A stretch of 12,179 bases of DNA, taken from Gammaproteobacteria bacterium (GTDB lineage: Bacteria > Pseudomonadota > Gammaproteobacteria > UBA6429 > Thiohalophilaceae). A program made the translations under genes and the position numbers. Shown one piece after another: positions 6,889-12,179 of this stretch. The stretch is from NCBI GenBank assembly GCA_013152045.1, contig JAADGZ010000156.1, positions 1 through 12,179 on the forward strand. The letters run 5' to 3'. The notes below the pieces were generated by a model. The model was not told the origin of the DNA. It did not search any database and worked only from the letters and a program-made list of their open reading frames with translations. Numbering within the stretch: position 1 is the first letter of the stretch; each line of letters starts with the position of its first letter.

Positions 6889-9207
6889 TCATGAACTTGA
6901 TGCCTCATCAAGCACCCGTCGAATGCGACGCGCCAGATCTGCCTTGCGATAAGGTTTACTCAAAAGATGCGCGGCAAAGCGAGCAAAACCATTATGCGAA
7001 AAGGTTTTTGAGGTAAACCCCGAACTCAGCAATATTTTAAGCCTGGGGTAGTGTTGAGTGGCCTGCTGTGCCAGTTCATAACCATTCATACCACCGGGCA
7101 TGACCACATCACTGAACAATAAATCGATGCCTTTTTCTTGCGCCAGTATTTCTAAAGCCTGCGCTGCATTCTCAGCAAGGTAGGTGCGATAACCCAGCTC
7201 ATTCAAATAGTATTCAGCCAGTTGCAGCAGATCAACTTCATCATCGACGATCAAAATGGTCTCACTACCCGTGGGCAATTCAGACTCGTGCTCACTCTTT
7301 ACTATATCAACAGATTCACGAGTAGTGGAACGTGGCAAATACAATCGCATACTGGTCCCCACACCAGGCTCTGAATAAATCTTGATATGACCCGCGTATC
7401 GTTTAACAAAACCATAAACCATCGCCATACCCAGGCCTGTTCCCTGCCCCTTGGGCTTGGTGGTAAAAAACGGTTCGAAAATATGTTCCAGCGTATCCCT
7501 GTTCATACCAATGCCGGTATCACTCAACATCAACTGCACATAATCTCCAGCTTCGACATCGGGGTTCAAAACAGCATAATCGGCATCGAGGCATTTGTTA
7601 CTGGTCTCAATAAATAAATTACCACCATTAGGCATGGCGTCACGGGCATTAATGGCCAAATTCAAAATAGTATCCTGAAGTTCGCCGGGATCCGTCTCAG
7701 TCAACCAGAGATCCTCGGCCAAGAAATATGTCACCTTCACTTCAGGCGTTACCGAGCGGGAAATCATGGTCTCTAACTCTTTTAGTTCATCATTAATATT
7801 CACCACCTTTGTTTCCCCGCTTTGGTGGCGAGAAAACGTCAATAATTGACGGGTTAAATCTATACAGCGCAGAGTGGCATTCGCAGCGGTATCTACCCAA
7901 CGGCGTGGTTTTTCATCGTCCGCAAGATAATTTTTCAGAAAATCCAGGTAACCAATAATGACCCCAAGCCGATTGTTAAAATCATGCGCAATGCCACCGG
8001 AAAGCTGACCGATAGCATCCATTTTCTGCGAGCGGCGCAGAGCCTCTTCAGTCTGGTATTGTTGGGTAACATCACGGAATACCAGAATAACGCCCAGAAT
8101 CTCACCGTCTTCATTCTTGATCGGCGCTGCACTGTCGGCAATTTGGTATTCCTTGCCCTTCCGCGAACGCAATACGGTGTGATTGGCCAGACCGACCACC
8201 ACACCTTCCTCAAGAACCCGACCCACAGGATCTTTTGTTTTCTCATGCGTGAACGCATTAAAAATCGGGAATACCTCGGCAAGCGGTTTATTCTGTACCT
8301 CCTCATTACACCAGCCGGTCAGTTCTTCGGCCACCGGATTTAACTGCAGCACCCGAGCCAAAGGGTCGGTAACAATGACCGCGTCACCAATAGATTTCAA
8401 TGTGATATGAAGAAAACGCTCACGTTCCTGAACCGCATTCAACGCTTGCTCCACCTTAGCTGCCATATGGTTAAATTCTCTCGCTAGCACGGCAATTTCT
8501 CCGCGCCCAGCCACCTGTATGCGAGCACCAAATTCCCCCTCGGCCAACTGCCGGGAAGCTTGTATTAAACTGCGCAAAGGGCGTACGGCGTAATAATGTA
8601 TCAGCACAAACAAAAACAGCATCGCCAGAGTCATCAGAGCTATCTCAAGTCCGGTCTGGTTAAACACGGCCACAAGGATAGCCTTACGCTCGCGACTGTA
8701 ATCATAATCAAGGATCAGAACACCCATACGTGCCTTGCGTAACTGACCCGCTTTGGTACCCAAACGAACCGGTGAATAGCTAACAATATGCTCATGCTCA
8801 GCATCCGTCATTACTGTTGTTCTCCCCTGCAGAGCCTTTTCAACCGCCGCCATTGACAATTTCGGCGGCAATACCTGATTGATCAACCTACCCTCAAAAA
8901 CTGCATGGTTCGCAATCAATACATGCTCGGTCTCATCAATCAGCAACAAAGTTTCAATATGTACATCAGCAAAATAATTAGCATATAAATCACCGACTAT
9001 CTCTAAACTAAGCCCGGTCGACAACTCGCTGGCGATGCTTTTTAACTGTTGGGTATAAAGCCGGGCCTTGTCTGCACCATCCTGCTGCACTTTATAATTT
9101 ATCTCCCTGTATGCCAGACTCAAGACAAAACCCTGCACCACAAGCACGCTCAACAACATTAAAAATGGGAGCCAGAAGCGTAAATTAATGGACCTCAACG
9201 AAGGCAT
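6889..9207 (-). CDS. Membrane hybrid histidine kinase: periplasmic sensor-HAMP-PAS-HisKA-HATPase-REC
   Basis: A 772-residue hybrid sensor kinase. It has a membrane helix at about 11-33, a periplasmic sensor at about 34-184 that looks Cache/PDC-like ([20 protein letters not shown], a PAS-type strand pattern), a second membrane helix at about 186-206, and HAMP at about 205-260. PAS follows at about 265-382, HisKA with His408 (GGIAHDFNN), HATPase_c with Asn520 in NARDAM, G1 DTGIGM (563-568) and G2 GQGTGLGM (587-594), and REC with Asp655/656, phospho-acceptor Asp700 (FSDVVMPGG) and Lys751. Catalytic residues are complete. It ends a few residues after the receiver, at the point where its paralogue continues into a second receiver. 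Its ATG (9207) directly follows the TAG of the binding-protein gene (TAGATG), so the two are almost surely co-translated and probably work together. The periplasmic half is not similar to that of the paralogue. Confidence 0.95.
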   Translation of the reverse strand: MPSLRSINLRFWLPFLMLLSVLVVQGFVLSLAYREINYKVQQDGADKARLYTQQLKSIASELSTGLSLEIVGDLYANYFADVHIETLLLIDETEHVLIANHAVFEGRLINQVLPPKLSMAAVEKALQGRTTVMTDAEHEHIVSYSPVRLGTKAGQLRKARMGVLILDYDYSRERKAILVAVFNQTGLEIALMTLAMLFLFVLIHYYAVRPLRSLIQASRQLAEGEFGARIQVAGRGEIAVLAREFNHMAAKVEQALNAVQERERFLHITLKSIGDAVIVTDPLARVLQLNPVAEELTGWCNEEVQNKPLAEVFPIFNAFTHEKTKDPVGRVLEEGVVVGLANHTVLRSRKGKEYQIADSAAPIKNEDGEILGVILVFRDVTQQYQTEEALRRSQKMDAIGQLSGGIAHDFNNRLGVIIGYLDFLKNYLADDEKPRRWVDTAANATLRCIDLTRQLLTFSRHQSGETKVVNINDELKELETMISRSVTPEVKVTYFLAEDLWLTETDPGELQDTILNLAINARDAMPNGGNLFIETSNKCLDADYAVLNPDVEAGDYVQLMLSDTGIGMNRDTLEHIFEPFFTTKPKGQGTGLGMAMVYGFVKRYAGHIKIYSEPGVGTSMRLYLPRSTTRESVDIVKSEHESELPTGSETILIVDDEVDLLQLAEYYLNELGYRTYLAENAAQALEILAQEKGIDLLFSDVVMPGGMNGYELAQQATQHYPRLKILLSSGFTSKTFSHNGFARFAAHLLSKPYRKADLARRIRRVLDEASSS

Positions 9208-10158
9208 CTATTTTTTATCCGGCAAGTATTGTGGATTCGCCAAACGATATTCGACACGATGATCGATCAAGGAGCTGTCCAGCATCAGTTTCAAAAGACG
9301 CCCTGCCAGCTTGTTCAGTTTGTCATGCATGAGAAAATTTCGGTTCATCTCAAGGCTGGCTAGCTGGATACCTTTGTATGAATTGAGAACTTCATCGGTT
9401 GAAAGATGCAGCCGTGGAGCAATCCGCTCCACCGCCTTCTGCATATGCAAGTGCATGTAATCTAGCGCCTTGAAATAAGCACTCACCAGCGTTCGTATCT
9501 GCCGCTCACGCTCACCGTTGCCCAGATCGCTACGCACCACCAGCACATCGATAATCTGATTGGGGATGCGTGAGCTGTCAAAAATCTGTCTGGCTCCCTG
9601 TTTAAGCAGCCGCGTACGCGTTGGCTCAAACGTGACTACAGCATCAACCTTACCCTGTAGATAAGCGGCCTCATGCTCACTCACTTCCAACGGCACAAGC
9701 TTAACATCGGCAACTTTCAATCCCGCGGCCTTCAATGCCTCTTCTAGCAGCATCGCACCCACTGCCGTGTTTTCAACGCCGATGCGTCGGCCCTTCAGAT
9801 CCTTCAGTTCAAGATTTGGGCGCGCCAGAAGAACATCCGCACCCTTGGAAATATCCATAACCGCAACCACTTCCAGGGGCACGCCACGCTGAACAGCGGT
9901 CAGGGCTTCATCGAGGGTAAGCATGCCGCCTTCAAGATTACCACTGGCCAGAAGATCCAGCACCTGAGAAGCCGAACGCATTTCAACCAGCCAGACATCC
10001 TTCTCGCTTAAATAACCCAGTTGCCGGGCAAGGTACACCGGCTCATAACCTATCCATTGATTACTGCCAATTCGAAGGGGATTTTGACTGTCACTACTGC
10101 AGGCTACTAGCAATAGAAGAACAAAGAGAGGCAATCCATTCCTGATAAATCCATTCAT
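9208..10158 (-). CDS. Solute-binding lipoprotein, NMT1/SsuA (nitrate/sulfonate/taurine-type) family, without a transporter
   Basis: A 316-residue periplasmic binding protein anchored as a lipoprotein: hydrophobic signal followed by lipobox LVAC (Cys20), then Ser-Ser. The mature part matches the ABC-type nitrate/sulfonate/taurine/thiamine-precursor binding fold: LRIGSNQWIGYEPVYLARQL near 30-49, LASGNLEGGMLTLDEALTAV, DLKGRRIGVENTAVGAMLLE and VDAVVTFEPTRTRLLKQGA. The ligand cannot be inferred. No permease or ATPase gene is present, and the stop codon touches the start of a hybrid kinase gene. I infer that it acts as the receptor subunit of a two-component system, as LuxP does for LuxQ or TorT for TorS (those receptors belong to other binding-protein families). 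ATG at 10158 is chosen because it gives a normal signal peptide and has GAGCGG 7 bases upstream; a TTG 15 bases further upstream is possible. It could also serve an unlinked transporter. Confidence 0.9.
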   Translation of the reverse strand: MNGFIRNGLPLFVLLLLVACSSDSQNPLRIGSNQWIGYEPVYLARQLGYLSEKDVWLVEMRSASQVLDLLASGNLEGGMLTLDEALTAVQRGVPLEVVAVMDISKGADVLLARPNLELKDLKGRRIGVENTAVGAMLLEEALKAAGLKVADVKLVPLEVSEHEAAYLQGKVDAVVTFEPTRTRLLKQGARQIFDSSRIPNQIIDVLVVRSDLGNGERERQIRTLVSAYFKALDYMHLHMQKAVERIAPRLHLSTDEVLNSYKGIQLASLEMNRNFLMHDKLNKLAGRLLKLMLDSSLIDHRVEYRLANPQYLPDKK

Positions 10159-10268
10159 AAAAACACCGCTCAATGCGTTCCGAGCTTCTTGAGTGTAATG
10201 GGCGGCAAGGCATCATAATTCCAGGAAAATGCTCAGCCGGACGCGGGCTGCTTAACGATAAAAACCTT

Positions 10269-10297
10269 ATTATATTTATGCGGTAACGCTGAAATTA
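10269..10297 (-). promoter_or_regulatory. Candidate promoter for the binding protein-kinase genes
   Basis: On the minus strand a perfect TATAAT (10269-10274) lies about 110 bases before the lipoprotein ATG. The hexamer 17 bases upstream (TAATTT) is a poor match to TTGACA, so this would be a weak or activator-dependent promoter. The match to the -10 consensus is the only support. Confidence 0.35.
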
Positions 10298-10436
10298 CAG
10301 AAATAAGCGGCCCCGAAACAGACTATAGTTTACGTGGACCGTGATGTCGATGCACACAGCCGTGTGCCTGACTCGGAAGAAAAATGCTCAAACCCGGACC
10401 TACGTTTATTTCTGCTGAAATAGATAGCAATGTGTT

Positions 10437-10465
10437 TTGCTTCTACTCCCAATCTGCGCCATTAT
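10437..10465 (+). promoter_or_regulatory. Candidate promoter for the Smr-domain gene
   Basis: TTGCTT at 10437-10442 and CATTAT at 10460-10465 are separated by exactly 17 bases and would start transcription about 30 bases before the Smr ATG. Both hexamers are only partial matches to the sigma-70 consensus, so the call rests mainly on spacing and position. Confidence 0.3.
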
Positions 10466-10502
10466 CTACTTTTAATGTCACTCAGCAGTATTGCCCGTAA
10501 TA

Positions 10503-11051
10503 ATGAAAAAAAAGAATTATATTTCAGAGCAGGATCGCGAGCTGTTTCAACAAAGCATCGCTGGCACACGCAAATTGAATATTGAACCCCGCGTAATGCC
10601 AGTAAAAAAACGCCCTCGGCCCCGCCCGCTACAACAGGAAAAAGACAACCGGCAGGTACTGGTGGACATGTTGTCTGATCCGGTCGATCCAGCGGATATG
10701 GAAATCGGCGAGGAACTCTTGTTCGTACGCAACGGCATCCCGCAGCGAACCCTGAAAAAACTCAGGCGCGGGGAATTCAGCACCGAGGCAGAACTCGATC
10801 TGCATGGACGCACCAAGGTGGAAGCTCGTGAAGCTATTGTTGAGTTCCTTTATTTCTGTCACAGCTACAGCCTGCGTTGCGTGCGCATCATTCACGGCAA
10901 AGGCCACGGCTCGCAGGGTAAACGGCCCATTTTGAAACAATACGTCAATCACTGGCTGCGTCAGCGCGATGATATACTGGCCTTCAGCTCCGCACGACAA
11001 GTGGACGGCGGCACCGGTGCGATTTATGTGCTGTTGAGAAGGAAAAACTAA
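10503..11051 (+). CDS. Smr-domain protein, SmrA/SmrB-like putative endonuclease
   Basis: A 182-residue cytosolic protein with a C-terminal Smr (small MutS-related) domain at about 95-180. Its conserved motifs are ELDLHGRTKVEA, with the DLH that is catalytic in SmrB, RCVRIIHGKGHG, and VDGGTGAIYVLLRR. The N terminus (MKKKNYISEQDRELFQQSIA then GTRKL) resembles the start of E. coli SmrB, the nuclease that cleaves mRNA between collided ribosomes, and the total length is almost the same. The middle part (GKRPILKQYVNHWLRQRDDI) is closer to the Pseudomonas-type Smr proteins of unknown role. Whether it rescues ribosomes or does something else is inference, so no symbol is given. The ATG at 10503 is preferred over an in-frame TTG at 10491; neither has a clear ribosome binding site. 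It is divergent from the sensory genes and convergent with truD. Confidence 0.9.
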   Translation: MKKKNYISEQDRELFQQSIAGTRKLNIEPRVMPVKKRPRPRPLQQEKDNRQVLVDMLSDPVDPADMEIGEELLFVRNGIPQRTLKKLRRGEFSTEAELDLHGRTKVEAREAIVEFLYFCHSYSLRCVRIIHGKGHGSQGKRPILKQYVNHWLRQRDDILAFSSARQVDGGTGAIYVLLRRKN

Positions 11052-11107
11052 CCTGCTTATTCAACGCAAAGGTTAATAATGAATAACGAAAGCTGTAGGA
11101 ATAAGTT

Positions 11108-11190
11108 GTAGGATGGGTAGAGCAAAGCGAAACCCATCGGCAGGCTCATTTGCATGGGTTTCGCTTCGCTCTACCCATCCTACCGTTTTT
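11108..11190 (+). terminator. Long stem-loop plus T5 downstream of the Smr gene
   Basis: Arms 11108-11137 and 11154-11183 are 30 bases each and complementary except at one position, with a 16-base loop. The stem is followed after CCG-type bases by TTTTT at 11186-11190. It lies about 57 bases past the Smr stop and between convergent genes, so it could end the Smr transcript. The arms belong to a repeated element, so termination would be a by-product of the repeat. Confidence 0.5.
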
Positions 11191-11258
11191 CGCTGCAAGC
11201 AGGCGGGGTATTAAGTTCTAATCCGCTGATGGGTTTCGCTTTGCTCTACCCATCCTAC
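11108..11258. repeat. TAGGATGGG-type repeat, three copies (one forward, two inverted)
   Basis: Copies of a roughly 30-base element beginning GTAGGATGGGTAGAGC lie at 11108-11138 (forward), 11154-11183 (inverted) and 11228-11258 (inverted). The first and third are perfect reverse complements over 31 bases; the second differs from the first at one position. Similar sequences are, as I recall, dispersed in many gammaproteobacterial genomes as non-autonomous palindromic elements. No transposase is nearby. Confidence 0.8.
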
Positions 11259-11289
11259 CGTTTTTCGCTGCAAGCAGCGGGGAATTAAA
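11154..11289 (+). repeat. Tandem 75-base duplication carrying the right hairpin elements
   Basis: Two units, 11154-11214 and 11229-11288, repeat with a 75-base period and differ by a few substitutions and a one-base deletion. Each joins an inverted TAGGATGGG-type copy to CGTTTTTCG, a hairpin CGCTGCAAGCAG(G)CG and a GGGGTATTAA-like tail. In the first unit the hairpin is interrupted by an extra G; in the second it is perfect. The hairpin part matches the inverted left copy at 3672-3706. Confidence 0.75.
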
Positions 11290-11315
11290 CCCAACGGAGA
11301 TTAAAATTCTCTGCG

Positions 11316-12179
11316 TTATTCACAACCAGCTGAGACAAGTTCACGCAACACTACCGTCGCATAAGCGCCCGCAGGCAGCTCAAAACTCAACGCTAATTGC
11401 TGTTGCGCCGACCGGTATGTCCATTCCAGTTTTTCTGGGCGTACACGCAGAGCACGGCGGGCAGCTTTCAGTCCGGCTTTTTCCAGCCCTTCACTGAACA
11501 GGGGAAATTGCTCCACCAGATCCGCTTCCATTTTCGCTGCTTCAGCTCGGGTCTCACTCCGCCCCCGCCCCCAGAGAATACCGCTGGGATGAATATCAAA
11601 CGTCTCCACCCGCTGTCGGATTTCGTCATCAACCATATCAATCGTAAAGTAACTGTTAGATCCGGCCAGCAACATGGCGTCACCGGCCATCGCCTGATTC
11701 CAGCTCTGTTGTTCTACCCGTTGCGAGAGAATATGGTTGAATAATTGCGAACGCGCGGCGGAAAGATACAGGCTGCGCTGGTGACGTGATTTGATACGCT
11801 TGCCCTCAAACATGGCCTGCGCTCGCTCCAGGTTTGATCCCTCGATACCAAAACGCTGTTCGCCGAAATAATTGGGCACGCCCTGCTGTTTTATTGTTTC
11901 AAGCCGGGCTTCAAGCCAGGCCGGTTCACAGGCAAGCTCTCTGATCAAAAGTTCAAAGCGATTCCCTTTCAGTGCGCCACGGCGTAATTTGCGTTGATGT
12001 CGATGAACCTGAAGCACCTGAATATTGTCATCATTCAAGGTTGTCCAGTCCGGCTCATCCCTGCCTGCCAGACGCACACTGAACCATTGTGTGGTCACCG
12101 CCTGGCGATCTTTTAGACCCGCGTAACTGACATCTTTTGCCGCGACCGAAGCCAGGCGCGCCAGTTGCTTGGCCAACCA
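11316..12179 (-). CDS. truD: tRNA pseudouridine(13) synthase TruD, 5' end missing
   Basis: RNA-modifying enzyme that converts uridine 13 of tRNA-Glu to pseudouridine. 287 C-terminal residues are visible; about 60 N-terminal residues lie beyond the right edge, so the TTG and internal codons near the edge are not the real start. Family marks are AGLKDRQAVTTQWF, whose Asp is the catalytic residue by alignment with E. coli GQKDKHAVT, HQRKLRRGALKGNRFELLIRE (split by eye into RKLRRGALKGN and FELLIRE), GVPNYFGEQRFGIEGSNL, LYLSAARSQLFN, the TRUD insertion domain, and C-terminal AYATVVLRELV. In many Gammaproteobacteria truD is directly followed by surE; here its stop is followed by a repeat cluster and a 7.8 kb block. 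Confidence 0.95.
   Translation of the reverse strand, partial: WLAKQLARLASVAAKDVSYAGLKDRQAVTTQWFSVRLAGRDEPDWTTLNDDNIQVLQVHRHQRKLRRGALKGNRFELLIRELACEPAWLEARLETIKQQGVPNYFGEQRFGIEGSNLERAQAMFEGKRIKSRHQRSLYLSAARSQLFNHILSQRVEQQSWNQAMAGDAMLLAGSNSYFTIDMVDDEIRQRVETFDIHPSGILWGRGRSETRAEAAKMEADLVEQFPLFSEGLEKAGLKAARRALRVRPEKLEWTYRSAQQQLALSFELPAGAYATVVLRELVSAGCE

Larger units (their letters stand above)
10159..10502. other. Divergent intergenic region between the lipoprotein and Smr genes
   Basis: About 340 bases with no supported gene, serving both divergent transcripts. Besides the two candidate promoters it holds a short palindrome GCACAC-AGCC-GTGTGC at 10352-10367, and a 9-base inverted pair CAGAAATAA (10298-10306) / TTATTTCTG (10406-10414). 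Either could be a regulator binding site, but neither matches an operator I can name. Confidence 0.5.

Noticed and set aside
9208..10158. Binding protein as a normal ABC importer component or a specific sulfonate/nitrate-binding protein
   Set aside because: No permease or ATPase gene is adjacent, and ligand cannot be read from sequence in this broad family, so no substrate is assigned.
10629..11000. Minus-strand 123-codon frame opposite the Smr gene
   Set aside because: The plus-strand Smr protein has clear DLHG and HGKG motifs; the antisense frame shows nothing recognisable.
11108..11289. CRISPR array
   Set aside because: The copies alternate in orientation, there are only three, spacers are unequal and partly repeated, and no cas gene is present.
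3661..11290. The whole block as a transposon or integron with terminal inverted repeats
   Set aside because: The shared hairpin copies are inverted, but they are short and imperfect. No transposase or integrase gene lies inside, and no target-site duplication was seen; the copies look like dispersed elements.

Overview
The window looks like a chromosomal segment of a gammaproteobacterium of moderate GC content. The best evidence is the stationary-phase block surE-pcm-yqaA-nlpD-rpoS on the minus strand, with truD further upstream on the same strand. This is the conserved order around rpoS in many Gammaproteobacteria. The RpoS fragment carries the typical region 2 sequence of that group, and NlpD has the LysM plus degenerate LytM architecture seen in Enterobacteria and Pseudomonas. 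I cannot name a genus. The hairpin-type dispersed repeats recall those of environmental gammaproteobacteria, but that is memory only.

Layout, left to right. Positions 1-3479 (all minus): rpoS (3' end cut by the window edge), nlpD, yqaA, pcm and surE. They are packed with 3-20 base gaps or 1-base stop/start overlaps, so they look translationally coupled. Positions 3480-3936: a gene-free stretch with several palindromic repeats and a hairpin. Positions 3937-10158 (minus): a sensory block made of a solute-binding lipoprotein of the NMT1/SsuA type, then two large membrane-bound hybrid histidine kinases that are paralogues of each other. Positions 10159-10502: a divergent intergenic region. Positions 10503-11051 (plus): an Smr-domain endonuclease-like protein. 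Positions 11052-11315: a cluster of inverted and tandem repeats. Positions 11316-12179 (minus): truD, with its 5' end cut by the right edge.

The main point of interest is the roughly 7.8 kb separating truD from surE, genes that are neighbours in many relatives. The interval holds a three-gene signalling module. The lipoprotein stop codon abuts the start codon of the second kinase, and no ABC permease or ATPase is present. The simplest reading is that the binding protein is the periplasmic receptor for one or both kinases rather than a transport component. The kinases share an ungapped PAS-HisKA-ATPase-REC core but have unrelated periplasmic sensor regions. One carries a second receiver domain. 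No DNA-binding response regulator or Hpt protein lies in the window, so the output must be elsewhere. Both ends of the block carry copies of the same small hairpin element in opposite orientation, with compensating base changes in the stem. Ligand, output and mobility of the block are inference.
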